From: JACZXC01 sp036447375
GTDB taxonomy: Bacteria; Myxococcota_A; UBA9160; SMWR01
NCBI GenBank assembly: GCA_036447375.1
Contig: JAZFUU010000132.1
Coordinates: 1 to 16,528, forward strand
Direction: 5' to 3'
DNA: 16,528 bases
The notes under the pieces were generated by a model. It saw only the letters and a program-made list of their open reading frames with translations. It had not been told where the DNA came from and searched no databases. This document shows, in pieces, positions 6,070 through 12,866 of the stretch. The first letter of the stretch is position 1; each line of letters opens with the position of its first letter. A program made the position numbers and the translations under genes.

Positions 6070-7679
6070 GTGGTCACGTGTGGACCCTGGTCGGCGCTGA
6101 CGCCATGCGTTCCCTGGATCGCCACACGATCGAGACCCTCGGGGTGTCCGGGGATCTTCTCATGGAGAACGCCGGCCGAGCCGTGGCCGATGAAGTGCTG
6201 GCGCTGCTCGAGCCCGAAGGCAGCGTCGTCGTCGTGTGCGGCACCGGAAACAACGGCGGCGACGGTTTCGTCGTCGCTCGCCACATTCACGGGCTCGGGA
6301 TTCCGGTCCGCGCGGTGCTCCTGGGAGAGCAACGGGAGGTGCGCGGTGATGCGGGTCGACACCTCGCACTCGCGGTGGCCGCGGGAGTGACTCTCGAGGT
6401 CGGACGCTGGCGCGCTCCCGCAGCGGGCGTCGTGGTCGACGCCATCTTCGGAACGGGTCTCTCCCGAGACGTGGAGGCCGGCGCGGCGTCGAATATCCGC
6501 CGGATCAACGCCGCGCGCGAGGCGCGCGGCGGGGGGCTGCGGGTCGTCTCGGTAGATCTGCCCTCGGGACTCTCAGCGGACACGGGCCAGGTGCGGGGGG
6601 TGGCGGTGCGCGCCGACACCACGGTGACCTTTGGCCATCCGAAGTTCGGACTGACTCTGGAGCCCGGTCGCCTCCTCGCCGGTCGGGTGGTGGTGGCTCA
6701 GATCGGAATCGCTCTGGAAGCACCGGGGTTCACCCGGGATGCGGAGTTGTGGACCCGCGCCGCGGCCGGCGCGCGTCTGCCCGACCGGCCCGCGACGGGA
6801 CACAAAGGCAGCTTCGGTCACGCATTGATCGTCGCCGGTTCCGAGGGCAAGACCGGTGCGGCTGCCCTCGCCGCGGAAGGCGCCGGGCGCATGGGCGCGG
6901 GGCTCGTGACGATCGCCTGCCCGGCGGGAGTCAACGAGATTCTCGAAATCAAGTGCACCGAAGCCATGACGGCCCCGGTTCCCGACACGCCCCAGCGTGC
7001 CCTGGCGGCGAGCGCGGAAGAGTCGATCCTGGCTCTCGCCGCCAACCGTGACGCAGTCGGTCTGGGACCGGGCCTCGGCACAGCCCCGGAAACCGCGGGT
7101 CTGGTCGCTTCGGTCGCGAAACGCCTGGAGAAGACGCTGGTGATCGATGCCGACGGGCTCACCGCCTTCGCCGGCGAGCCCGCCCTGCTGCGATCGCGTC
7201 CGGCACCCACGATTCTGACGCCTCACCCCGGAGAGGCGGCTCGTCTCCTGGGCACCGACGCCGCGACGCTGAATCGGGATCGCGTCGGCGCCGCTCGCCG
7301 GCTGGCGGAAGCGTCCGGCGCCGTGGTCCTGCTCAAGGGTGCCGGCACGGTGACCGCCTCGCCGGAGGGCTGGGTCGTGGTGAACCCCACCGGCGGTCCC
7401 TCCCTCGCGAGCGGCGGCACCGGAGATGTGCTGCTGGGCATGGTGACGGCGCTTCTGGCCCAGGGGCTCGAGGAGTTCGAGGCGGCAGCGCTGGCCGCCT
7501 TCGTGCACGGATTGGCCGCCGACCGGATCGCGGCGAGGACGGGCGACTCGGGACAGTTGGCCGCGGATCTCGCGCGGGAGTTGCCCGCGACGATGGGAGC
7601 CCTGCGCGCTGAGGCAGAAGCCGCATCGGGATCCCTCGAAGCGAGGGCGCGTCTTGCAGTGGACTTCCCGGAACCCTGA
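6066..7679 (+). CDS. nnr: Bifunctional NAD(P)HX epimerase / ADP-dependent NAD(P)HX dehydratase
   Basis: This fused metabolite-repair enzyme restores hydrated NADH and NADPH. The N-terminal YjeF_N domain epimerises the R form, and the C-terminal ribokinase-like domain dehydrates the S form using ADP. The ATG at 6066 overlaps the acpS stop (ATGA) and gives 537 residues; the longer open frame upstream reads through acpS and is rejected. In the epimerase domain (1 to about 215) I see GTGNNGGDGF (59-68), DAIFGTGLSRDV (125-136) and VDLPSGLSADTG (163-174). In the dehydratase domain (about 235-510) I see GHKGSFGHALIVAGS (245-259), AVGLGPGLG, DADGLTA (361-367), ILTPHPGEAARLLG (383-396), LLKGAGTV and the ADP/catalytic loop SGGTGDVL (449-456). 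All look intact. The last 26 bases overlap tsaE, as in other bacteria where these genes are neighbours. Confidence 0.97.
   Translation: MSGHVWTLVGADAMRSLDRHTIETLGVSGDLLMENAGRAVADEVLALLEPEGSVVVVCGTGNNGGDGFVVARHIHGLGIPVRAVLLGEQREVRGDAGRHLALAVAAGVTLEVGRWRAPAAGVVVDAIFGTGLSRDVEAGAASNIRRINAAREARGGGLRVVSVDLPSGLSADTGQVRGVAVRADTTVTFGHPKFGLTLEPGRLLAGRVVVAQIGIALEAPGFTRDAELWTRAAAGARLPDRPATGHKGSFGHALIVAGSEGKTGAAALAAEGAGRMGAGLVTIACPAGVNEILEIKCTEAMTAPVPDTPQRALAASAEESILALAANRDAVGLGPGLGTAPETAGLVASVAKRLEKTLVIDADGLTAFAGEPALLRSRPAPTILTPHPGEAARLLGTDAATLNRDRVGAARRLAEASGAVVLLKGAGTVTASPEGWVVVNPTGGPSLASGGTGDVLLGMVTALLAQGLEEFEAAALAAFVHGLAADRIAARTGDSGQLAADLARELPATMGALRAEAEAASGSLEARARLAVDFPEP
7643..7656 (+). promoter_or_regulatory. 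Ribosome-binding site deciding the TTG start of tsaE
   Basis: GAGGG at 7643-7647 lies six bases before a TTG at 7654, inside the end of nnr. The nearby GTG at 7659 is in a different frame. This is the reason for choosing the unusual TTG start for tsaE, which places the P-loop at residues 33-40 as expected for the family. Confidence 0.65.
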
Positions 7680-8160
7680 AGCGACCCGGGCCACGGCCCG
7701 CGCTCTGGCTGCGAGCGTCGGCCGGGAGGGGCTGCTGGTGGGGTTGATCGGCCCCCTGGGCGCCGGCAAGACCGTCTTTGCCAAGGGGCTGGCGGAGGGA
7801 ATCGGTATCGACCCCGAGGTCGTGGCCAGCCCCACCTTCGTGATCGCATGCGAGTATCGGGGCCCCAACGGGGGGCGGCTGGCGCACGTGGATTTGTATC
7901 GGATCCAGAGTGCCGGCGAACTCGAGGGCGCGGGCTTTCTGGATCTGTTGGAGCCGGGGGTCCTGGTGGCGGTGGAGTGGGCCGATCGCTTTCCCGAAGT
8001 GCTTCCGTCCGATCGCCTGGAGGTCTGCATCACCCGGTTCGATTCTGCGGATGTCCCCGATGGCCGGCGACTCGAAGCGAAGGCTCATGGACCGCGAGCC
8101 CGGGAGGTTCTGGAACGCTGGCGGACATCGGCTCCGGGCGCCGAGACAGGCCCCGCCTGA
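7654..8160 (+). CDS. tsaE: tRNA threonylcarbamoyladenosine biosynthesis ATPase TsaE
   Basis: TsaE is the small cytoplasmic P-loop ATPase that resets the TsaD-TsaB complex during formation of t6A37 in ANN-decoding tRNAs. The TTG at 7654 gives 168 residues, the expected size. The N-terminus reads SRNPEATRATARALA, matching the S/T-xxxT-xxLA start of the family. The Walker A motif is GPLGAGKT (33-40), followed by VFAKGLAEGIG, SPTFVIACEY (59-68), the HVDLYR segment (78-83) with its conserved Asp, and VEWADRFPEVLP (107-118). The last 20 residues are low-complexity. It overlaps nnr by 26 bases and is followed by a 41-base gap before lysC. Its partners tsaB, tsaC and tsaD are not in the window. Together with mnmA it is one of two tRNA-modification genes here. 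Confidence 0.95.
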   Translation: MQWTSRNPEATRATARALAASVGREGLLVGLIGPLGAGKTVFAKGLAEGIGIDPEVVASPTFVIACEYRGPNGGRLAHVDLYRIQSAGELEGAGFLDLLEPGVLVAVEWADRFPEVLPSDRLEVCITRFDSADVPDGRRLEAKAHGPRAREVLERWRTSAPGAETGPA

Positions 8161-8190
8161 GCTCTTTGCTATCCATCCACGCTCGCTGAA

Positions 8191-8204
8191 AGGTGAACAT
8201 CGTG
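8191..8204 (+). promoter_or_regulatory. Ribosome-binding site deciding the lysC start
   Basis: AGGTGA at 8191-8196, within GAAAGGTGA, matches the anti-Shine-Dalgarno end of 16S rRNA over six bases. It lies five bases before the GTG at 8202. An in-frame GTG at 8193 overlaps this site and so is unlikely to be the start. The 8202 start gives MSLIVQKFGG, the usual aspartokinase N-terminus. Confidence 0.75.
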
Positions 8205-9443
8205 AGCCTGATCGTGCAAAAATTCGGCGGCACCAGCGTCGCCGATTTCGACTGCATCCGGAACGTTGCGCGCCGGGTGGTCGAGACCCTGAAGGCCGGC
8301 GATCAGGTCGCTGTGGTGGTGTCGGCCATGGGGGGCGAAACCGATCGGCTCGTGGCTTCCGCCCGGGAGATCGGTGGCGAACAGCCCGACCCGCGCGAGT
8401 ACGACGTCCTGGTCTCGACCGGCGAGCAGAAAACGATCGCTCTGCTGGCCATGGCGATCCACCATCTGGGAATCCCGGCACGCTCTCTTCTGGGTTCCCA
8501 GATCGGTCTGCGCACCGACGCCGCTCACACGCGCGCGCGGATCGCGAGCATCGACCCGGCACCGATCCGGGAGGTGATCCAGGGCGGGGGCGTTCCGGTG
8601 ATCGCCGGATTCCAGGGAATCGACGATACGGGGAGCATCACCACCCTCGGACGCGGCGGCTCGGATACGTCCGCCGTGGCCATTGCTGCGGCGCTGGGCG
8701 CCGATCTCTGTGAGATCTATACCGACGTGGATGGCGTGTTTACGTCGGACCCGAAGCTCGTTCCCGGGGCGCGAAAGCTCGGCCGCATTTCCTACGACGA
8801 GATGATCGAAATGGCGAGCCTGGGGGCCAAGGTGTTGCAGATTCGTGCAGTGCGCTTCGCAATGCGCTACGGCGTGCCCCTGCACGTTCGGTCAGCATTC
8901 AAGGCAGACGAGGGGACGCGAGTGGTGCGCGAGGAGGAGGTAATGGAGCGCTTGGTCGTTTCCGGGGTGACCTACAACCGCGACGAGGCGAAGATCCGGG
9001 TGCGGGGACTCAAGGACGTTCCCGGCGTCGCGGCCGAGGTTTTCTCGCCGATCTCCGAGGCTGGCATCGTCGTCGACATGATCATCCAGAACCTCTCCCA
9101 GGACGGGACCACCGACCTGACCTTCACGGTTCCGCGCCACGACTACGCCCGGGCCGTCGAACTGGCGAAGGGGGCCAGTCAGAAGCTGGGCGCCTTGGCG
9201 GTGGACGGAGACGAGGGAATCGCCAAGGTGTCGATCGTGGGACTCGGCATGAAGGATCATGCCGGTGTGGCGAGTCGAATGTTCCGGGTGCTCGCCGATC
9301 AGGGCATCAACATCCAATTGATCTCTACCAGCGAGATCAAAGTGTCGGTGGTGATCGACGAGCAGCACACGGACCGCGCGGTGCGCACCCTCCACGCGGC
9401 GTTCGTGGAGGCGGGCGCGGGGGATCCCCGTTCCGAGGCTTGA
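8202..9443 (+). CDS. lysC: Aspartate kinase (alpha chain / full length)
   Basis: Aspartate kinase phosphorylates L-aspartate, the first step towards lysine (and diaminopimelate for the cell wall), threonine and methionine. Starting at GTG 8202 it has 413 residues, the length of stand-alone LysC enzymes. The amino-acid kinase domain (1 to about 245) shows KFGGTSVAD (7-15), VVSAMGG (39-45), STGEQ (72-76), TTLGRGGSDTSA (147-158) and YTDVDGVFTSDP (173-184). Two ACT domains follow (about 263-335 and 342-405). They contain QNLS and LISTSEIKVSVVID, regions that bind lysine and/or threonine in homologues. Feedback control by these amino acids is therefore likely, but the effector cannot be read from sequence alone. 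A strong internal start site at 8933-8945 suggests a separate beta chain. The gene follows tsaE after 41 bases. Confidence 0.97.
   Translation: MSLIVQKFGGTSVADFDCIRNVARRVVETLKAGDQVAVVVSAMGGETDRLVASAREIGGEQPDPREYDVLVSTGEQKTIALLAMAIHHLGIPARSLLGSQIGLRTDAAHTRARIASIDPAPIREVIQGGGVPVIAGFQGIDDTGSITTLGRGGSDTSAVAIAAALGADLCEIYTDVDGVFTSDPKLVPGARKLGRISYDEMIEMASLGAKVLQIRAVRFAMRYGVPLHVRSAFKADEGTRVVREEEVMERLVVSGVTYNRDEAKIRVRGLKDVPGVAAEVFSPISEAGIVVDMIIQNLSQDGTTDLTFTVPRHDYARAVELAKGASQKLGALAVDGDEGIAKVSIVGLGMKDHAGVASRMFRVLADQGINIQLISTSEIKVSVVIDEQHTDRAVRTLHAAFVEAGAGDPRSEA
8933..8945 (+). promoter_or_regulatory. Internal ribosome-binding site and ATG within lysC
   Basis: The bases GAGGAGGAGG (8931-8940) encode Glu-Glu-Glu and also form a near-perfect Shine-Dalgarno sequence. 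GGAGG at 8933-8937 is five bases before an in-frame ATG at 8943 (Met248 of LysC). This is the strongest ribosome-binding sequence seen in the window. It lies at the linker between kinase and ACT domains, exactly where the beta chain begins in Bacillus aspartokinase II and Corynebacterium LysC. Confidence 0.65.
8943..9443 (+). CDS. lysC: Probable aspartokinase beta chain by internal in-frame start
   Basis: This is an alternative product of the same frame, starting at ATG 8943 and giving 166 residues made of the two ACT domains only. Its start MERLVVSGVTYNRDEAK matches the Corynebacterium beta chain start as I recall it (MEEAVLTGVATDKSEAK), and beta chains in characterised alpha2-beta2 enzymes have about 160-172 residues. 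The beta chain would assemble with the full-length alpha chain and form the amino-acid binding interface. The evidence is the strong internal ribosome-binding site plus position; production of the separate chain is inferred, since a Glu-rich linker could give the same bases by chance. Confidence 0.5.
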   Translation: MERLVVSGVTYNRDEAKIRVRGLKDVPGVAAEVFSPISEAGIVVDMIIQNLSQDGTTDLTFTVPRHDYARAVELAKGASQKLGALAVDGDEGIAKVSIVGLGMKDHAGVASRMFRVLADQGINIQLISTSEIKVSVVIDEQHTDRAVRTLHAAFVEAGAGDPRSEA

Positions 9444-9489
9444 CCCGCGGGGGGCCGGCACGGCGCCGACCGCGTCGGCGGGCCTCGCC

Positions 9490-9942
9490 GTGTCAGCGCT
9501 GCTGCTTGCCCTGGCGCTGCCCGGAATCCCTGCGCGCCCCGATCCCGGCTGCGCCCATCCGCACGAACGAGCGGCGCGCGATGGGCACACCACAGCGGTC
9601 GCATGCGACGGGGGCGCCGCTGAGCTTCGCGGACCGGCGCGGCGCCTCTTCGATTTGCCCATCGATCCCAATCGCGCCGACGCGCAGACCCTGGAAATTC
9701 TGCCCGGCATCGGGGCGAAGCGGGCCGCCGCGATCGTGCGCGAACGCGCTCGCCGCCCGTTCCGTGACCTGCGCGACCTGGACCGGGTTCCGGGACTCGG
9801 CCCGCGGATCCTGGCGGGTCTCAGGGGCCGGGTCGAAGTCCGGGCTCCCGCGATCGACGAGCTGCACTGTCGAGCTTCGGATCGGCAGCCGGCCGACGCG
9901 CGGTTCCCGGAAACGGGCTGTGCCGCTCGCTTTGTGGATTGA
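9490..9942 (+). CDS. Exported ComEA-like helix-hairpin-helix protein
   Basis: This is a 150-residue protein with a short N-terminal hydrophobic segment (SALLLALALPGIPA, 2-15) that looks like a signal peptide or anchor. One ComEA-type DNA-binding module of two helix-hairpin-helix motifs lies at about 54-118. The module starts LPIDPNRADAQTLEILPGIG (N-x-A-xx-x-L-xx-LPGIG) and continues AKRAAAIVRERARRPF and DRVPGLGPRILAGL, the classic family pattern. In competent bacteria such proteins bind incoming double-stranded DNA outside the inner membrane; here the role is inferred from the domain only. Four cysteines (21, 39, 127, 144) flank the module and could form disulfides if it is exported. The start is GTG with no strong ribosome-binding site. 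No comEC or pilus gene is nearby. The gene sits between lysC and the cysteine desulfurase, 46 and 19 bases away. Confidence 0.82.
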   Translation: MSALLLALALPGIPARPDPGCAHPHERAARDGHTTAVACDGGAAELRGPARRLFDLPIDPNRADAQTLEILPGIGAKRAAAIVRERARRPFRDLRDLDRVPGLGPRILAGLRGRVEVRAPAIDELHCRASDRQPADARFPETGCAARFVD

Positions 9943-9961
9943 TTGCTACCCTCGCTGTGGC

Positions 9962-11110
9962 GTGCGGATCTACCTGGACCACAACGCGACCACCCCCGTC
10001 CGAGACGAAGTCGTCGAGGCGATGGCCGGTGTGCTTCGCGACTGTTTCGGCAATCCCTCCAGCCCCCACGCCGAGGGCGGACGGGCGCGGGCGGCGATCG
10101 ACTCGGCCCGGGATCGGATCGCGTCGCTCCTGGGCGTAGCCGCGGGAGAAATCCTGCTGACCGGAGGTGCCACCGAAGCCAACAACACAACGCTCTTGGG
10201 TCTGCTGCGCGGACCGGTCGGTTCGGGCCGCCACGTGGTGACGACCGCCATCGAGCATCCCTCGGTGGAAGAGCCCCTCGCGCTGCTCGAAAGGGAGGGC
10301 TGGCGGGTCACGCGGGTCGGAGTCGATGCGGACGGATGCGTCGACGCCGAGGGCGTGCTCGCCGCGATTGAACCCGGCACGGTGCTGGTCTCGGTCATCT
10401 GGGCCAACAATGAGACGGGCGTGATCCAGCCCGTGGAAGCCATTGCCCGCGGCGCCAAGGAGCGGGGCGTGCTCGTCCACAGCGACGCAACCCAGGCCGT
10501 GGGCAAGCTGCCGGTCGATCTTCGTCACGTGCCGGTCGACCTGCTCTCGCTGTCCGCCCACAAATTCAACGGGCCGAAGGGAGTGGGTTGTCTGGTGGTG
10601 CGCGGCGACCTGCGTTTCGAGCCCTTGCTTCACGGCGGGCCCCAGGAAGGACGCCGGCGCGGTGGCACCGAGAACGTGGCCGGGATCGTGGGACTGGGAA
10701 TCGCCTGTGAGCTGGCAGAACGCGAGCTCCCCGAGCGAATCGCGAGCTATGGGGGCTTGCGCGATCGCCTCTGGCAGGGGATTTGCGAGAAGATTCCCGG
10801 CGTGCGACGCAATGGTTCCGCGACGCGGGTTCTGCCCGGTTCCCTGAACGTCGAGTTCGAGGACGCCGCCGGCGAAGTCTTGTTGCAGGCCCTGGACCTC
10901 GAAGGCGTCGCGGTCTCGGCGGGGGCGGCGTGTGCTTCGGGCTCGATCGAACCCTCCCACGTGCTGTCGGCCATGGGCCGGACCCCCGAACAGGCGCGGG
11001 GATCGCTGCGCCTCAGCGTGGGACACGGTGTCGACGCCGCCCAGATCGATCGCGTGTTGGTTTTGCTGCCCGATCTCGTCGAGCGCGCGAGACGCGCTTC
11101 GAGCGCATGA
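9962..11110 (+). CDS. Cysteine desulfurase (NifS/IscS class, PLP-dependent)
   Basis: This enzyme removes sulfur from L-cysteine as a protein-bound persulfide, giving alanine, and feeds Fe-S cluster and thio-tRNA synthesis. The GTG at 9962 gives 382 residues starting MRIYLDHNATTPV, the canonical N-terminus. The frame stays open back to the lysC region, but that extension has no family similarity. Motifs: GATEANN (69-75), IEHPSVEEP (98-105), WANNETGVIQP (148-157), HSDATQAVGK (173-182), the PLP lysine in SAHKFNGPKG (Lys201) and the catalytic cysteine in SAGAACASGS (Cys324). I cannot decide between iscS and nifS because no iscU, nifU or iscR is in the window. The ATGA overlap with mnmA suggests that its main job here is to supply sulfur to MnmA. 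Confidence 0.95.
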   Translation: MRIYLDHNATTPVRDEVVEAMAGVLRDCFGNPSSPHAEGGRARAAIDSARDRIASLLGVAAGEILLTGGATEANNTTLLGLLRGPVGSGRHVVTTAIEHPSVEEPLALLEREGWRVTRVGVDADGCVDAEGVLAAIEPGTVLVSVIWANNETGVIQPVEAIARGAKERGVLVHSDATQAVGKLPVDLRHVPVDLLSLSAHKFNGPKGVGCLVVRGDLRFEPLLHGGPQEGRRRGGTENVAGIVGLGIACELAERELPERIASYGGLRDRLWQGICEKIPGVRRNGSATRVLPGSLNVEFEDAAGEVLLQALDLEGVAVSAGAACASGSIEPSHVLSAMGRTPEQARGSLRLSVGHGVDAAQIDRVLVLLPDLVERARRASSA

Positions 11111-12186
11111 GTTCCTCCGGAAGCGAACGCATCGTGGTCGCCATGTCGGGCGGGGTAGACTCCTCCGTTGCCGCGGCTCTGATGGTCGAACGCGGATACG
11201 ACACCGTGGGGGTCACGCTGCACCTGGCGGGCAGCGCATCGCGCTGTTGCTCGCTGGCCGACGCCGATGACGCGAGGCGCGTGGCTGAGCGCCTCGGCAT
11301 CCACTTCTTCGTCGCGAACTACAGCGACCGCTTTCGCAAGGAGGTGATGGAGGCGTTTGCCGACGCGTACCTGGCCGGTCGGACGCCCATCCCGTGCGTC
11401 ACCTGCAACTCGCGTTTCAAGTTCGAGTACCTGCTGGAGCGCGCCCAGGTGTTCGGCGCCGCGCAGGTCGCGTCGGGTCACTACGCTCGGGTCGACGTGG
11501 ATCCCGCGACGGGGCTGCGGCGCCTCCTCCGAGCGGCGGATGCGGCCAAGGACCAGAGCTACTTCTTGTTCGAGCTCACCCAGGCCCAGCTGGCCGCCGT
11601 GCAGTTCCCGCTGGGCGAGCTCAAGAAGAGCGAAGTTCGCAGCATCGCGCGGCGCCTGGGGCTCGCCACCGCAGAGAAGCCCGAGAGTCAGGAGATCTGT
11701 TTCGTTCCCGATGGCGACTACGCGGCGGCGGTCGAGCGCATCCGCCCGGGGGCAAGTCCCGGCGAAGGGGAGATCGTCGACCGCGACGGCGCGGTCGTCG
11801 GAAGCCATCCTGGGATCCATCGCTTCACGGTGGGACAGCGCCGGGGACTCGGGCTGGGCGGGAGGGAACGAACGTATGTCACGGCTCTCGACGCGGCGCG
11901 GAATCGGGTCCGCGTGGGCGGGGTGGACGAGTTGCGGGTGTCGGGCGCAGTGCTCGAGCGGGTCGCGTGGATCGCTGGCGAGGCTCCGCGGGCCCCGCTG
12001 TCGGCGACGGTTCGGATTCGTTACCGGCATGAGGGCGTCGACGCCGAGATCGAGCCGCTGGCAGGGAACGGCGCTCGCGTTCGATTCGACGGGCCGGTAT
12101 CGGCCGTGGCTCCGGGTCAGGCGGCCGTCTTCTACTCGGGGGACGAGGTGCTGGGAGGCGGATGGATCGCGGAGTCGATTTCGTGA
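11107..12186 (+). CDS. mnmA: tRNA-specific 2-thiouridylase MnmA
   Basis: MnmA adenylates and thiolates U34 of tRNAs for Lys, Glu and Gln, using persulfide sulfur that starts at a cysteine desulfurase. The ATG at 11107 overlaps the upstream stop (ATGA) and gives 359 residues, a normal length. The N-terminal PP-loop is SGGVDSSVA (14-22). The catalytic pair is Cys100 (in TPIPCVTCN, with Cys97 adjacent) and Cys198 (in ESQEICFVPDGDY, 193-205). VASGHYAR (121-128), KDQSYFLF (148-155) and VGQRRGLGLGG are also typical. A CC pair at 47-48 (RCCSLADADDARRVA) occurs in a subset of MnmA proteins, as I recall, and is absent from the E. coli enzyme. The C-terminal domain ends with GQAAVFYSGDEVLGGGWI. Pairing with a cysteine desulfurase makes a complete front end of the sulfur-transfer route. 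Confidence 0.97.
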   Translation: MSSSGSERIVVAMSGGVDSSVAAALMVERGYDTVGVTLHLAGSASRCCSLADADDARRVAERLGIHFFVANYSDRFRKEVMEAFADAYLAGRTPIPCVTCNSRFKFEYLLERAQVFGAAQVASGHYARVDVDPATGLRRLLRAADAAKDQSYFLFELTQAQLAAVQFPLGELKKSEVRSIARRLGLATAEKPESQEICFVPDGDYAAAVERIRPGASPGEGEIVDRDGAVVGSHPGIHRFTVGQRRGLGLGGRERTYVTALDAARNRVRVGGVDELRVSGAVLERVAWIAGEAPRAPLSATVRIRYRHEGVDAEIEPLAGNGARVRFDGPVSAVAPGQAAVFYSGDEVLGGGWIAESIS

Positions 12187-12866
12187 GCGTTCCGGACGGC
12201 ATCTCCCAACTTCTGGGCTACGCCTTTCGAAATGAGGAGCTCTTGGAGACCGCGCTGACCCACGCCTCCTATGCCCACGAAACGGGCCAGGGGCGAGACA
12301 ACGAACGGCTCGAATTTCTCGGGGACGCGGTTCTGGGCCTCGTGATCGCTCGAGATCTCTGCGCCGCGCACCCCGACTGGAGAGAGGGTCAACTCACCCG
12401 CGCTCGAGCCGCCCTCGTCAACCGGCGAACGCTGGCGGAACGTGCCCGGGAGCTGCAGCTGGGCAGTTTCGTCCTTCTCGGGGCCACCGAACGGCGCGGG
12501 GCGGGCGAGAACAAGGATTCGATCCTCGCCAACTGTTTCGAAGCCGTGCTCGGGGCGATTTTTCTGGATGGGGGCCTCGAACCCGCGGCGAAGTTCCTGG
12601 ATCGCGTATTCGGCGCGTCGCTGGAAGTGCCGCCTCGACGGGACGCCAAGACGCAGCTCAACGAGTTGTCCCACGCGCGCTTCAAGTCCACTCCCGTGTA
12701 TCAGATGGTGGGCGATTCCGCGGTTCAAAACGACGACGAGCGCTTCAGCGTCGAGGTGCGGCTCGACGGAAACGTGTGGGGCCGCGGAGTCGGCCGGTCC
12801 AAACAGGGCGCGGAGCGGGGGGCGGCCGAGGCGGCACTGACGCATGCGGCGGGGCTCGATGACTGA
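12162..12866 (+). CDS. rnc: Ribonuclease III
   Basis: RNase III cleaves double-stranded RNA in rRNA precursors and mRNAs. From ATG 12162 it has 234 residues. The catalytic domain holds the signature NERLEFLGDAVLG (47-59), with acidic residues Glu48, Glu51 and Asp55, and ENKDSILANCFEAVLGAIFLD (116-136), with the key Glu127. The position matching E. coli Asp114 is Asn124, a change I believe occurs in other RNase III proteins. A double-stranded RNA-binding domain follows (about 161-228), with KTQLNEL and the final KQGAERGAAEAAL. The start is uncertain: ATG 12162 has GGGAGG only three bases upstream, while GTG 12183 has GGAG at eight bases and makes a GTGA overlap with mnmA; both give family-like N-termini. 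The rnc-era pair is widespread. Confidence 0.96.
   Translation: MDRGVDFVSVPDGISQLLGYAFRNEELLETALTHASYAHETGQGRDNERLEFLGDAVLGLVIARDLCAAHPDWREGQLTRARAALVNRRTLAERARELQLGSFVLLGATERRGAGENKDSILANCFEAVLGAIFLDGGLEPAAKFLDRVFGASLEVPPRRDAKTQLNELSHARFKSTPVYQMVGDSAVQNDDERFSVEVRLDGNVWGRGVGRSKQGAERGAAEAALTHAAGLDD

Noticed and set aside
9440..9961. An N-terminal extension of about 170 residues on the cysteine desulfurase
   Set aside because: The frame is open, but the translation is Arg/Pro-rich with no similarity to the family. The GTG at 9962 gives the canonical N-terminus, and the ComEA-like gene occupies this stretch in another frame with a clear domain.
6573..10190. Several long - strand open frames opposite nnr, tsaE, lysC and the ComEA-like gene
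   Set aside because: They mirror well-conserved + strand genes, have low-complexity Arg/Gly/Ala-rich translations and show no ribosome-binding sites or motifs.
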